From Saliniramus fredricksonii (GTDB lineage Bacteria; Pseudomonadota; Alphaproteobacteria; Rhizobiales; Beijerinckiaceae): 64,000 nucleotides of DNA. The number at the start of each line of letters is the position of its first letter. Within the stretch, counting starts at the first letter, position 1. The notes below the pieces were generated by a model. The model searched no databases and was not told the DNA's origin. It saw nothing but the letters and a program-made list of their open reading frames with translations. The stretch lies in NCBI RefSeq assembly GCF_900094735.1, contig NZ_FMBM01000003.1:124001-188000 (forward strand), given 5' to 3'. Below are positions 1-9,942 of the stretch, piece after piece. The position numbers and the translations under genes were made by a program.

Positions 1-260
1 TCCCCATAACGGAAGCCGCCGCCCTGGCTGTTGGGAAACGCCGTACGCAGCCGCCGGGTGATCGTCTCGCCGGGTGCGATCACGCGGGGCATGGCTGCAT
101 CAAGCCGCCCCTGAAATCCGCTGCCGGCGCGAAATTCCAGCGGCGCGCCATACCGGTTCTCGACGTTCAGGGTGATGATCTCCGCCAGCGCCGGACCGGC
201 ACCGAGCATGGCCACGGACGATGCGAGCGCCACCGCAAGCAGGCGCGAAGCCGGATTCAA
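1..260 (-). CDS. Secreted protein of unknown function, 3' end beyond the window
   Basis: Only the first 86 codons are in the window. The reading frame starts at a TTG (258-260) that overlaps the TGA of the DUF2244 gene as TTGA, a typical coupled junction. The N-terminus looks like a signal peptide: NPASR, a hydrophobic Leu/Ala core, then ALA before EIITLNVENRYG (predicted cleavage near residue 26). The mature part is short-chain and beta-rich in appearance. I do not recognise a family. Because the frame is coupled to the DUF2244 gene, it is probably translated from the same message. The TTG start rests on position and on the signal peptide; no strong ribosome-binding site is visible. Confidence 0.5.
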   Translation of the reverse strand, partial: MNPASRLLAVALASSVAMLGAGPALAEIITLNVENRYGAPLEFRAGSGFQGRLDAAMPRVIAPGETITRRLRTAFPNSQGGGFRYG

Positions 261-793
261 ACCGGCGCCCCCTTCTTCACCCGGGCGAGCGCCGCGCCGA
301 ACTCGCGGGCGAAGCTTTCACGCTCATGCGGGGAGAGATCGCGCGCGATCACGACGCGCTCGCCCCGCGAGACGAGGCAGATCTCCTGCAGGCCGAATTC
401 GTCGTCCTCGCGCCGGTCGAGCTTCGTCCAGAGGGGGTTGAAGCGCTGCTCGAACTGCTCGCCGCGATGGCCGATGCGGCGCAAGAGCAGATCGATCGGC
501 GTGAGAATCACCTCCTCCATGCGCCTGGCGGAGCGGAAGTTCAGATGGAAGGCGAGGAACAGAGCCGCGAGATCGATCCCGAAGAACCAGGCCACGGGCC
601 AGGCGCCGAGCACGATGAAGGGGATGCTGGAGACGACTGTCGCGATGCAGCACAGGGTGAGCACCAGCCGCGTCGAATCGCGATCAAGCGAGCGATGCGG
701 CGTGATCACCGCAGCGAAGACCGGCTCTTCCGGCGCTGTCTGCCCTGCCGGGCGCAGATCGGGGGATACCATGCGCACTACCTGTCCGAACAT
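257..793 (-). CDS. DUF2244 family membrane protein
   Basis: 178 residues, the usual size for DUF2244. It has two adjacent hydrophobic segments (about residues 43-63 and 65-84) forming an inner-membrane hairpin, preceded by a TPHRSL motif and followed by a basic cytoplasmic region ending ARVKKGAPV. The biochemical role of the family is unknown. In alphaproteobacteria such genes are often found near cytochrome oxidase or nth loci, and here it is divergent from nth with about 60 bases between the starts. A second possible start is Met8. It is followed immediately by the coupled secreted protein at 1-260. Confidence 0.75.
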   Translation of the reverse strand: MFGQVVRMVSPDLRPAGQTAPEEPVFAAVITPHRSLDRDSTRLVLTLCCIATVVSSIPFIVLGAWPVAWFFGIDLAALFLAFHLNFRSARRMEEVILTPIDLLLRRIGHRGEQFEQRFNPLWTKLDRREDDEFGLQEICLVSRGERVVIARDLSPHERESFAREFGAALARVKKGAPV

Positions 794-814
794 CTTGCCG
801 CAAACAAGTTACCT

Positions 815-820
815 ATTATA
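815..820 (-). promoter_or_regulatory. Candidate -10 element for the DUF2244 gene
   Basis: Reading the minus strand, a perfect TATAAT lies 22 bases upstream of the DUF2244 start, in the only AT-rich patch of the nth/DUF2244 divergent gap. No good -35 hexamer is seen at 17 bases (CTTCAA is the nearest). This is a pattern match only. Confidence 0.3.
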
Positions 821-855
821 ACGCGTTACGGATCAGATTGAAGGGAGGGCGCCGG

Positions 856-1587
856 GTGACCCAGGCGAGACGAAAAGCCGCGCCCGCGCGCGAGACCGGA
901 TCGACCGCACCAAAAACCGCGTCGTCCGGATCCGCGTCTCCGAAACCGGTGGGGCCGAAAGCCCGCAAGGAAATCTTCGCCCGTCTGGCCAGGGCCAATC
1001 CCGAACCGCGCTCGGATCTCGAATACCGCGACCCCTATACATTGCTCGTCGCGGTGGTGCTTTCGGCCCAGGCGACGGATGCCGGCGTCAACAAGGCGAC
1101 GCGCCGGCTGTTTGCGCGCGCCGACACACCGGAGGCGATGCTGGCTCTGGGTGAGGACGCGGTGCGCGAACAGATCCGCACCATCGGCCTGTATCGGGCC
1201 AAGGCGAAGAACGTGATCGCATTGTCGCGGATCCTGGTGGAACAATATGGCGGCGCCGTGCCGCCATCGCGCGCGGCGCTCGAAAAGCTGCCCGGTGTCG
1301 GCAAGAAGACGGCCGCCGTCGTGGTCAATATCGCCTTCGGCGAAGCCACCATTGCGGTGGACACCCATATTTTCCGTGTGGCGCACAGGATTCCGCTGGC
1401 ATACGCCAAGACCGCCGACGCGATGGAAGCGGCGCTGACGCCGATCGTTCCCGCCCCCTATCGCCGCCACGCCCATCATTGGCTGATCCTGCACGGGCGC
1501 TATATCTGCAAGGCGCGCAAACCCGATTGCCCGCGCTGCCCGATCATCGATCTGTGCCGCTACCGCGACAAGACCCTGCCTTCCTGA
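856..1587 (+). CDS. nth: Endonuclease III (DNA glycosylase/AP lyase)
   Basis: Base-excision repair enzyme that removes oxidised pyrimidines and nicks abasic sites. The 243-residue protein has the helix-hairpin-helix motif LPGVGKKTA (about 145-153) with the catalytic lysine at about 151, the catalytic aspartate in VDTHIFR (about 169), and a C-terminal [4Fe-4S] loop with cysteines spaced C-x6-C-x2-C-x5-C (about 218-234). The GTG start at 856 is chosen because AGGGAGG lies 7 bases upstream; a TTG at 838 would put that Shine-Dalgarno inside the gene. A basic, Ala/Pro-rich extension of about 35 residues precedes the conserved core, common in alphaproteobacterial Nth. Confidence 0.96.
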   Translation: MTQARRKAAPARETGSTAPKTASSGSASPKPVGPKARKEIFARLARANPEPRSDLEYRDPYTLLVAVVLSAQATDAGVNKATRRLFARADTPEAMLALGEDAVREQIRTIGLYRAKAKNVIALSRILVEQYGGAVPPSRAALEKLPGVGKKTAAVVVNIAFGEATIAVDTHIFRVAHRIPLAYAKTADAMEAALTPIVPAPYRRHAHHWLILHGRYICKARKPDCPRCPIIDLCRYRDKTLPS

Positions 1588-1602
1588 ACCCGCCTCCAGC
1601 GA

Positions 1603-2115
1603 TCACAGCCGATAGCGGATCTGGTCGGTCCAGAAGCGCTCGAGGCGGTTCAGAGCCGTGTTGAGGCGCTCGAAATCCTCGTCCGAGATGCCGCCGATCG
1701 GCTGGATCGTGCGCGAGTGCTTTTCATAGAGCGAGCGCACCATGTCGTGAATGTCGCGCCCCTTCTCGGTCAGGCTGATGCGCACCGAGCGGCGGTCGAC
1801 CCGCGAGCGGGCATGGTGCAGATAGCCCATCTCGACCAGTTTCTTGACGTTGTACGAGACGTTCGAGCCGAGATAATAGCCGCGCGTGCGCAATTCGCTC
1901 GCGGTCAGTTCCTTGTCGCCGATATTGTAGATGAGCAGCGCCTGGACGCTGTTGACATCGTCACGCCCGCGCCGCTCGAACTCGTCCTTGATGACGTCAA
2001 GCAGGCGGCGATGCAGGCGTTCCACGAGATGCAGCGCCTCCAGATATTGCGGCTTGATCTCCGTACCTTCCGCCTGCTCCACCGGATCCTTCAAAGCTTT
2101 CGCAAGATTGCTCAT
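1603..2115 (-). CDS. MarR-family winged-helix regulator, LdtR-like
   Basis: 170-residue regulator with a winged-helix core (ALLIYNIGDKELTASELRTRGYYLGSNVSY and VKKLVEMGYLHHARSRVDRRSVRISLTEKGRD). The recognition-helix stretch is close, from memory, to LdtR of Sinorhizobium and Liberibacter, a MarR protein that controls an L,D-transpeptidase gene and responds to osmotic stress; no ldtP-like gene is in this window. The ATG at 2115 is preferred over the GTG 12 bases upstream because GTGAGG is well placed for it. The gene converges on nth with a 15-base gap. It probably acts as a dimer in the cytoplasm. The LdtR assignment is inferred; MarR membership is firm. Confidence 0.8.
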   Translation of the reverse strand: MSNLAKALKDPVEQAEGTEIKPQYLEALHLVERLHRRLLDVIKDEFERRGRDDVNSVQALLIYNIGDKELTASELRTRGYYLGSNVSYNVKKLVEMGYLHHARSRVDRRSVRISLTEKGRDIHDMVRSLYEKHSRTIQPIGGISDEDFERLNTALNRLERFWTDQIRYRL

Positions 2116-2427
2116 AACGCGCCTCACTGTTGTTGATGCCAGGCCATGGAGCCCGATCTGTTTCTGAGACGAACATAAGTTTCGCGGATGAAAACGAGTT
2201 TAAATAACAGGATGAATTTCAAGTTTACCTATTGTCGTGAATCAAATTTAAATGCGAAACCATCAGCGATTTCTCAAGCTGGGCCAGTGCTCGCAAGATA
2301 TGTATTTGATTAACCTTTCCGGATTGGTAACTTCCATGCCGGAGAAAGATTGACGGTGGGGAACATGCAGGGCGCGAACACGCCTCCCGGCACTGGCCGT
2401 GACCTGCCTGGAGAGCGTGAATCCGGT
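2116..2427 (-). promoter_or_regulatory. AT-rich promoter region of the MarR-type gene
   Basis: This gap holds no credible ORF. Its first 140 bases are much richer in A and T than the surroundings and contain two TTTAAAT elements, at 2199-2205 and inside the palindrome AAATTTAAAT at 2244-2253. MarR proteins usually bind inverted repeats in their own promoters, so these are candidate autoregulatory operators. No binding evidence is available from sequence alone. Confidence 0.35.
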
Positions 2428-2817
2428 TCAGATGAAACGCGTCAGAACGTAGCCGCTGACGAGAATATGCGCGAGCGTGATCGCCACCGATCCGCCATGC
2501 AGCCAGGCGAAGCGGCGCATGGCGCCGGCATCGCGGGCATTGTTGATCGCCGGCATCAGGGCCTGTCGCGTGGGGATGGTGCTCACCGCGACGAGCGCCA
2601 TCAGCGTCGCACTCACCCCGTCCACAGGCACCAGCAGCAATGCTGCGAGCCCGGATACGACGATGACGAAAAAATAGAAATGCGGGAAAGCCTGGCGGAT
2701 CAGCGTACCTGCCGCCTCCGCCGGCAAGGCCTTGAAGACGAAGGCGGCGAAACCGAACGCATAGAGCACCATGCCTCCGAACAGAAGCGCGACGACGATC
2801 AGGGCTGCCACCGACAT
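2428..2817 (-). CDS. DUF4149/TMEM205-like integral membrane protein
   Basis: 129-residue protein with four predicted membrane segments: an N-terminal helix starting SVAALIVVALLF, then PHFYFFVIVVSGLAALLL, ATLMALVAVSTIP and GSVAITLAHILVSGYVL. A conserved-looking loop, TRQALMPAINNARD, lies between helices 3 and 4, as in the DUF4149 (TMEM205-like) family. Function is unknown. The ATG at 2817 is chosen because AGGAGAG lies about 7 bases upstream. It is the last minus-strand gene downstream of SURF1 (114-base gap), so it may be read through from the oxidase assembly genes, but a functional link is not shown. Confidence 0.7.
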   Translation of the reverse strand: MSVAALIVVALLFGGMVLYAFGFAAFVFKALPAEAAGTLIRQAFPHFYFFVIVVSGLAALLLVPVDGVSATLMALVAVSTIPTRQALMPAINNARDAGAMRRFAWLHGGSVAITLAHILVSGYVLTRFI

Positions 2818-2931
2818 CAATGCTCTCCTCCCCGCCACGGCGTGACTTCCACGCGCCTCTTGCGACCCGTGACATAGAGCAGGCACAATGAAAGTGTTGC
2901 AATGACGCGGCGGTTCAAAACGCCGCAGCCT

Positions 2932-3732
2932 TCAACGACGCCGCAGCAGCTTGCGCAGGCGCGGGCGGGCATAGAACAGGAAGATCACCGCGAGCACGGC
3001 GGCCAGGCCGTACCAGGTCAGGGCGTATTGCAGATGGTTGTTGGGCGGATCGAGCACGGTGGCCCCAGCCCGCGGCCAGTCCGGCGCGCCGGGATCGAAT
3101 TCCGCATCGATATAGAACGGCGCGACCCCGGCGAGACCCCGCGCATCGGCCATCTGCGCGATATCGCGCACCATCCAGCGCTCGTCCTGCGGAATGTTCT
3201 CGGGCACGAACAGCCCCCGCTCCTCCGGCGCGCGCACGAGGCCGGTCAGGCGGGCCTCCCCTTCCGGAGGGGGCGCGGGGCGGGCGGCGGGATCGCGCAT
3301 GGAGGTCGGTACGAAGCCGCGATTGACGAAGACCAGCGCACCCTCTGCAATTTCGAGCGGGGTCAGCAGATAGAAGCCCTGCACGGGATTACCGCGGGTG
3401 CTGGTCGGCATCAGCCCGTGCACGGCGACCTCTTCCCCATGCAGGAATCGCCCGGTCACGCTGACCCTGCGATACTCTTCCTCCTGCGGCACGTAATCGG
3501 CCCATTGCTCCGGCGGCAGGATTGCACCCGGCTCGCCATAGGCGCGCGCCTGCATCTGTGCGATCAGCCCTTCCTTCCAGGCGAGGCGCTCCATCTGCCA
3601 GTTGCCAAGATTGATCAGGATGACGAGCGAGATCACGGTAGCGATCGCGGCGGCGATCAGCGCGCGGTTCGACGGGCCGGAACGATGTGAGCCCGCAAAC
3701 GCTCCCGGAGATGCGACCTGCGGATCAGGCAT
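2932..3732 (-). CDS. SURF1 family cytochrome oxidase assembly protein
   Basis: 266 residues with the SURF1 topology: one transmembrane helix near the N-terminus (about 22-43), a large periplasmic domain, and a second helix near the C-terminus (TWYGLAAVLAVIFLFYARPRLRK). Family hallmarks include LGNWQMERLAWKEGLI, the RGFVP segment and NNHLQYALTWYGLA. SURF1 helps insert haem a into subunit I of aa3 oxidase. It follows the DUF983 gene directly: a GTG (3744) overlaps the DUF983 stop as GTGA and the in-frame ATG is at 3732. I give the ATG, but the coupled GTG is an equal alternative. Confidence 0.93.
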   Translation of the reverse strand: MPDPQVASPGAFAGSHRSGPSNRALIAAAIATVISLVILINLGNWQMERLAWKEGLIAQMQARAYGEPGAILPPEQWADYVPQEEEYRRVSVTGRFLHGEEVAVHGLMPTSTRGNPVQGFYLLTPLEIAEGALVFVNRGFVPTSMRDPAARPAPPPEGEARLTGLVRAPEERGLFVPENIPQDERWMVRDIAQMADARGLAGVAPFYIDAEFDPGAPDWPRAGATVLDPPNNHLQYALTWYGLAAVLAVIFLFYARPRLRKLLRRR

Positions 3733-3740
3733 CGGTGTAT

Positions 3741-4115
3741 TCACTTCTCGCGGCGCCCTTCCTCGGCGCGGTGGTGGTATTGCAGGGCAATCATCACCCC
3801 CTTGAGCGGGCGCGCGAGGACGAGCGCCAGCGCGATCGTCAATGAAAACCACATGACCAGATGCAGCCAGATCGGCGGCATGAAGGTGAATTCGACCCAC
3901 ATGGCGAGCCCCACCACGACGAAGCCGACGATGAACATGATGAACACGGCCGGCCCGTCAGCCGAATCGGCGAAATCGTAATCGAGCGCGCATTGCTCGC
4001 ATGTCTTCTGAAGAGCGAGGAACCCGTCAAACATGTGCCCCTCGCCACAGCGGGGACACCGCCCATGCAGGCCGGCTGCGACGGGGGACGGTTCGTTTCC
4101 CGGTTGATACGCCAT
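3741..4115 (-). CDS. DUF983 family membrane protein, zinc-ribbon type
   Basis: 124 residues. Two CxxC pairs (Cys20/Cys23 and Cys39/Cys42) form a predicted zinc ribbon, followed by two membrane helices (about 57-77 and 85-105) and a basic tail. DUF983 proteins are regularly encoded between ctaE and surf1 in alphaproteobacteria and are presumed oxidase-assembly factors, though the function is not proven. The ATG at 4115 has AAGGATC upstream. It is translationally coupled to SURF1. A terminator-like hairpin separates it from ctaE, so it may have its own promoter or depend on read-through. Confidence 0.85.
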   Translation of the reverse strand: MAYQPGNEPSPVAAGLHGRCPRCGEGHMFDGFLALQKTCEQCALDYDFADSADGPAVFIMFIVGFVVVGLAMWVEFTFMPPIWLHLVMWFSLTIALALVLARPLKGVMIALQYHHRAEEGRREK

Positions 4116-4175
4116 GATTGATCCTTGATGCGTCCTGGATATGTGACGACGCAGTCCCTGCTTGCGCCTCAAGCG

Positions 4176-4201
4176 AAAAGGGCGACCCGAAGGCCGCCCT
4201 T
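4176..4201 (-). terminator. Rho-independent terminator after ctaE
   Basis: On the minus strand AAGGGCG pairs with CGCCCTT around a GC-rich inner stem with a UUCG-like loop, followed by TTTT. It lies 41 bases after the ctaE stop and before the DUF983 start. It is probably a real terminator or attenuator between the two parts of the oxidase cluster. Confidence 0.7.
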
Positions 4202-4242
4202 GATGTAGTGCGCTGAAGGCGCCGTGTCATCCCGGGATGCGC

Positions 4243-5085
4243 TCAACCGCCATAGCCCCAGACATAGATCGAGGCGAAGAGGAAGATCCAGACCACGTCG
4301 ACGAAGTGCCAGTACCAGGCGGCAAACTCGAAGCCGAGATGCTGCTTCGGCGTGAAATGGCCGAGATAGACCCGCCAGAGGCAGACGGCGAGGAAGATCG
4401 TCCCGATGATGACATGCGCGCCGTGGAAGCCCGTCGCCATGAAGAAGGTCGCGCCGTAGATGTGGCCCGAGAAGCCGAAATAGGCGGTGATGTACTCATA
4501 GGCCTGAACAAAGCTGAAGGCCACGCCGAGCAGCACGGTCAGCCACAATCCCCACTTCACCGACTGACGGTCGTTCTCGATCATCGCGTGGTGGGCCCAG
4601 GTCACCGTGGTGCCGGACGTGAGCAGGATCAGCGTGCCGAAGAGCGGCAGATGCCAGGGGTTGAAGGTCTTGATCCCTTCCGGCGGCCAGACGCCGCCCG
4701 TGAGTTCAGCGCGCTGGAACTGGATCGCATCGGAGGGGAAGAGCGCAACGTCGAAATAGGCCCAGAACCACGCCACGAAGAACATCACTTCCGAGGCGAT
4801 GAACATGATCATCCCGTAGCGATGGTGCAACTGCACCACGCGGGTGTGATCCCCCGCCTGCGCTTCCTTGACGACATCCACCCACCAGGCAGCCATGGTG
4901 TACAGCACACCAATGATACCAAGGCCGAAGACGAGACCGCCGATCTGGAGACCGGCAATCGGCATGTCGCGGATGAAGGCGATGAAGCCGACGGCGAGAA
5001 TCAGCGCACTCAATGACCCGATGAACGGCCAGGGGCTGGGATCGACGAGATGGTAATCGTGTTTCTTGGCGTGGGCGTCGGCCAT
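4243..5085 (-). CDS. ctaE: Cytochrome c oxidase subunit III
   Basis: 280 residues, typical for proteobacterial subunit III, with seven predicted membrane helices. Diagnostic stretches are HDYHLVDPSPWPFIGS at the N-terminus, the FFVAWFWAYFD segment, GTTVTWAHHAMIEN, and the C-terminal FAAWYWHFVDVVWIFLFASIYVWG. Subunit III associates with subunits I and II and helps sustain proton uptake. It is 151 bases downstream of ctaG, in the conventional order, and is followed by a hairpin terminator. Confidence 0.97.
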   Translation of the reverse strand: MADAHAKKHDYHLVDPSPWPFIGSLSALILAVGFIAFIRDMPIAGLQIGGLVFGLGIIGVLYTMAAWWVDVVKEAQAGDHTRVVQLHHRYGMIMFIASEVMFFVAWFWAYFDVALFPSDAIQFQRAELTGGVWPPEGIKTFNPWHLPLFGTLILLTSGTTVTWAHHAMIENDRQSVKWGLWLTVLLGVAFSFVQAYEYITAYFGFSGHIYGATFFMATGFHGAHVIIGTIFLAVCLWRVYLGHFTPKQHLGFEFAAWYWHFVDVVWIFLFASIYVWGYGG

Positions 5086-5236
5086 GTTCTTGTCTCCGGT
5101 GCCTTATCCGCGTTCCTTCGGATATCTATCGGCGTTTTCCAACTCTGGGAAGAAAAAATCAAGTCGCGCGATGCGCAAGCCCGATTTCATCACCCGTTTT
5201 CCCCGTCCGGCTTTCGCCGCGCAGATGCTTGGAGGC

Positions 5237-5827
5237 TCACTCGGTGGTGTCGAGCGCAGACGTCGTGATCGGATCACCACCCGCAGCCGGCCAATAGGTG
5301 TAGGACAACGTGATCGTGCGCATGCTCTCGAAGTCCGGATCCTCGACGATTGCGGGATCGACGTAGAAGACGACGGCCGAATCCATCTCCTCACCAGCCT
5401 GCAGGGTATTTTCCTCGAAGCAGAAACATTGCAGCTTGACGAAATACTGCGCCGCTTTCTCGGGCGAGACGTTGTAGGTCGCCATGCCGTCGACCGGTTG
5501 ATCGGCCATGTTGGCGACGCGGTAGAACACGGTCTCGGTCTGGCCGATCTGCGTCTGCACGACGGAGCGCTCGGCGTCGAATTCCCAGGGAAGCGCCCGT
5601 GCCACGTTCGAATCGAACCGCACCCGCACTGTCTCTTCCAGCACTGTCCCGGCATCGGCGGTACCGACCATCGGCGTGCCGCCGAAGCCGGTCACGCGGC
5701 AGAACAGGTCGTAGAGCGGCACGGATGCATAGGCCAGCCCGACCATGCCGAACACGACGCCCAGGCAGGTGACCACCGTCTTGCGCATTGCCTGTTTCTG
5801 CGCGGGGCTGTGATTATGCTGTGTCAT
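5237..5827 (-). CDS. ctaG: Cytochrome c oxidase assembly protein CtaG/Cox11
   Basis: 196-residue Cox11 homologue that delivers copper to the CuB site of subunit I. It has one N-terminal membrane anchor (about 16-36), the PLYDLFCRVTGFGGT segment with a conserved cysteine, and the copper-binding CFCF motif at 134-137 followed by EENTL. The rest is a periplasmic beta-sandwich. It lies 45 bases downstream of the small membrane gene at 5873-6112 and belongs to the ctaB-ctaG run. Confidence 0.96.
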   Translation of the reverse strand: MTQHNHSPAQKQAMRKTVVTCLGVVFGMVGLAYASVPLYDLFCRVTGFGGTPMVGTADAGTVLEETVRVRFDSNVARALPWEFDAERSVVQTQIGQTETVFYRVANMADQPVDGMATYNVSPEKAAQYFVKLQCFCFEENTLQAGEEMDSAVVFYVDPAIVEDPDFESMRTITLSYTYWPAAGGDPITTSALDTTE

Positions 5828-5872
5828 GACATCCCTGTACGAACATTGTCCGAGCGTGCCTGCGGCGGCCGA

Positions 5873-6112
5873 TCACATCGGCCGATCGAGAACGCCAGGA
5901 CCGAGTTTGGCGATGGTGACGACATAGAACAAGGCGACCAGAAGCCCCAGGGTCACGGCGAGCGCGATGGAGCGCGAGCGCCGGCGCCGACGGTCGACAT
6001 CCGTCAGCCCCTGCGCGTCACGATCGGGTGCCCTGGGCTCGCCTTTGACCTGTTTATCCGGTGCAGCGTGAATCTCGCGAGCCTCATCCGGCTTGTGTTC
6101 AGCTTCTACCAT
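5873..6112 (-). CDS. Small single-pass membrane protein of the ctaB-ctaG interval (CoxF-like)
   Basis: 79 residues: a charged N-terminal half, then RRRRRSRS and one membrane helix (about 52-72, IALAVTLGLLVALFYVVTIAKLGPGV). A short protein of this kind lies between ctaB and ctaG in many alphaproteobacteria; its role is unknown but presumed to be in oxidase assembly. The start at 6112 is only 2 bases after the ctaB stop. Sequence similarity is too low for a firm family name, so the call rests on position and topology. Confidence 0.7.
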   Translation of the reverse strand: MVEAEHKPDEAREIHAAPDKQVKGEPRAPDRDAQGLTDVDRRRRRSRSIALAVTLGLLVALFYVVTIAKLGPGVLDRPM

Positions 6113-6114
6113 AT

Positions 6115-7098
6115 TCAGCCTCCCATCACCGGCATCATCAGCCCGAAGCCGTGCTCGGCGATCAGTACCGCGAACAGGCCGAACAGATAGACGATCGAGA
6201 ATCCGAACAGCGACCAGCATGCTTTTGCCGCCGCATCGCCGTCACGCCGACGATAGACGCGCGCCGCCAGCAGCAGCATCCAGGCACCGGTCGCCACGGA
6301 GACGCCCAGATACAGCATCCCGCCGAAACCGCTCAGCGCGGGCAGAACACCCACAGGTGCGAGCAGGAGCGTGTAGAACAGGATCTGCCGACGGGTTTCA
6401 TCCGGGCCACGCACATTGGGAAGCATCGGCACACCGGCGCGGGCGTAATCCCCCGATTTCACCAGGGCCAGCGCCCAGAAATGCGGCGGCGTCCAGATGA
6501 AGATGATGGCGAAGAGAATGACCGTATCGAGCGTCACCGCCCCGGTCACGGCCGCCTGTCCGATCATCGGGGGAAAGGCCCCCGCCGCACCGCCGATGAC
6601 GATGTTCTGCGGTGTCCAGCGCTTCAGCCACATCGAATAGATCACGGCGTAGAAGAAGATGGTGAATGCCAGGAGCCCGGCAGCCAGCCAGTTCGCCACC
6701 AGCCCGAGGAACAGGACCGAGCCGACCGAGAGGGTCATCCCGAAAGCCAGAGCCTCGGAAGGCGTGATCTTGCCGGCGGGGATCGGTCGCTTGGCGGTGC
6801 GCGACATGACCGCGTCGATATCCGCATCGTACCACATGTTCAGGCAGCCGGAAGCGCCCGCCCCGACCGCGATCGCCAGCAGAGCCGCGAAGGCGAGCAC
6901 CGGATGGATCGTGCCATGCGCCACGACCATGCCCGTCAGCGCGGTGAAGACGACAAGCGACATCACCCGGGGCTTCAGCAGGGCGATGAAGTCGCGGGCC
7001 TCGCCGCTGGAGACGACCACTGTCTCGTAGCCCTCACCGCCATAGCGGCTTTGCGCATGCGGTGCTGCGGATTGAATCGGATTCATCATGCCAGTCAT
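6115..7098 (-). CDS. ctaB: Protohaem IX farnesyltransferase (haem O synthase)
   Basis: 327 residues, UbiA-type prenyltransferase with about nine membrane helices. It converts haem b to haem o, the precursor of haem a. The first Asp-rich motif is [19 protein letters not shown] (Asn87, Asp91, Asp95), and the second prenyl-binding region is [14 protein letters not shown]. The start is uncertain: ATGs at 7098, 7089 and 7086 are in frame and none has a strong Shine-Dalgarno; the first is given. It follows ctaD and the paired hairpins at 7204-7277. Confidence 0.95.
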   Translation of the reverse strand: MTGMMNPIQSAAPHAQSRYGGEGYETVVVSSGEARDFIALLKPRVMSLVVFTALTGMVVAHGTIHPVLAFAALLAIAVGAGASGCLNMWYDADIDAVMSRTAKRPIPAGKITPSEALAFGMTLSVGSVLFLGLVANWLAAGLLAFTIFFYAVIYSMWLKRWTPQNIVIGGAAGAFPPMIGQAAVTGAVTLDTVILFAIIFIWTPPHFWALALVKSGDYARAGVPMLPNVRGPDETRRQILFYTLLLAPVGVLPALSGFGGMLYLGVSVATGAWMLLLAARVYRRRDGDAAAKACWSLFGFSIVYLFGLFAVLIAEHGFGLMMPVMGG

Positions 7099-7203
7099 AC
7101 GCTTGCTCGGCCCGACCTGTCGAATGTGCAAATCAGAACGGGCGCACCCGTCCATAAGACAATGTCTCGCCCGGCGGCGAGACCGTCACGGAGCCTCGGC
7201 TCC

Positions 7204-7250
7204 TTCTCCCGCCCGCCCCGCGTGACGCGGAATCCGGGCGGGCGGGAGAA
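7204..7250 (-). terminator. Large GC-rich inverted repeat between ctaD and ctaB
   Basis: A perfect 15-base inverted repeat (TTCTCCCGCCCGCCC at 7204-7218 and its complement at 7236-7250) encloses a 17-base loop that itself contains CGCGTGACGCG. It is the second of two adjacent hairpins after the ctaD stop. It has no clear U tract on the minus strand, so it may stabilise the ctaD message end rather than terminate. Confidence 0.6.
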
Positions 7251-7254
7251 AGAG

Positions 7255-7277
7255 CCGGGCGGGAGTTTCCCGCCCGG
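7255..7277 (-). terminator. Hairpin directly after ctaD
   Basis: CCGGGCGGGA (7255-7264) and its exact complement TCCCGCCCGG (7268-7277) are separated by a 3-base loop, 9 bases beyond the ctaD stop codon. On the minus strand the stem is followed by CTCTTTC, a weak pyrimidine tract. It shares the CCCGCCC core with the neighbouring hairpin at 7204-7250. Confidence 0.6.
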
Positions 7278-7285
7278 TCTCGTGG

Positions 7286-8953
<1,668 letters not shown>

Positions 8954-9060
8954 TCAAACTATGGCGATCACCCGCGACCGCCCCGGCGACCGAACGACGC
9001 GCCACGTGACACCGCAGCCCGCCACCGGCCCGGCGCCGCCCGCGCGACGCCCGCATGGTG

Positions 9061-9942
9061 TCAATCCGACGATGCCACCCGGCGCTCGTCATCGACCGAG
9101 GCGAACATGGCGCGCGCCTCGTCCAGCCATTCGGCATAGGCCTCGTCACTGACCACCCGCACCGCGATCGGCATGAAGGCATGGCCCGAACCGCACAATT
9201 CGGAGCACTGCCCGTAATAGATGCCCTCACGCTCGGCGCGGAACCAGGTTTCGTTCAGCCGCCCCGGCACTGCATCGGTCTTGATGCCGAAAGACGGCAT
9301 CGCAAACGAATGAAGCACACCCTGCGCTGTCACCTGCACGGCCACATTGGCCCCGACCGGCACGACCATCGCATTATCGACAGCGAGCAGATAGGGCTGG
9401 CCGGAAGCCTCGGCCTCTTCGCGCTCGAGCATGGCGGAAATGAAGGAGAAGCCACCCTGATCTTCCGGATACTCGTATTCCCAATACCAGGAATGTCCGG
9501 TCGCCTTGACCACCACATCCGGCTCCGGAATGATCAGCTGATCGCGCAGAAGCCGGAAGGACGGGACGGCGATCGCAACGAGGATCAGGATCGGAATCAC
9601 CGTCCAGGCCACCTCGAGCATGGTGTTGTGCGAGGTGCGCGAAGGATTTGGATTTTTCTTCTCGCTGAAGCGGAAGATGCAGATCAGCAGCAGCGCACCG
9701 ACGAAGACAGTGATGAGCGTGATAATCCACAGCAGACCATTGTGGAAGCTGACCATGCTCTGCGCCACGTCGCTCTGCGGCGGCATCATGCCCATCTGCC
9801 ACGGTTGCGGCTGGTTGATGACTTCGGCTGCGGCCGGTACCGCCGCCGCCAGCGCGGCCATGCCTGCCGCGGCGCCCGTCACGAGGCGCGGCATTGCGCG
9901 ACGCAGGCGCGTTTCCCGGGATCCGGTCTGTTCCATTGGCAT
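9061..9942 (-). CDS. ctaC: Cytochrome c oxidase subunit II
   Basis: 293 residues: a signal peptide (cleavage near residue 40 after AAA), two membrane helices, and a periplasmic cupredoxin domain. The CuA site is complete: His211 (VLHSFAMPS), Cys246 and Cys250 in CSELCGSGH, His254 and Met257. WYWEYEYPED is the conserved aromatic electron-entry region. The ATG at 9942 is chosen because GAGAG lies 4 bases upstream; the frame runs open further upstream without a signal. First gene of the oxidase cluster, with an FNR/FixK-like box 155 bases upstream. Confidence 0.97.
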   Translation of the reverse strand: MPMEQTGSRETRLRRAMPRLVTGAAAGMAALAAAVPAAAEVINQPQPWQMGMMPPQSDVAQSMVSFHNGLLWIITLITVFVGALLLICIFRFSEKKNPNPSRTSHNTMLEVAWTVIPILILVAIAVPSFRLLRDQLIIPEPDVVVKATGHSWYWEYEYPEDQGGFSFISAMLEREEAEASGQPYLLAVDNAMVVPVGANVAVQVTAQGVLHSFAMPSFGIKTDAVPGRLNETWFRAEREGIYYGQCSELCGSGHAFMPIAVRVVSDEAYAEWLDEARAMFASVDDERRVASSD

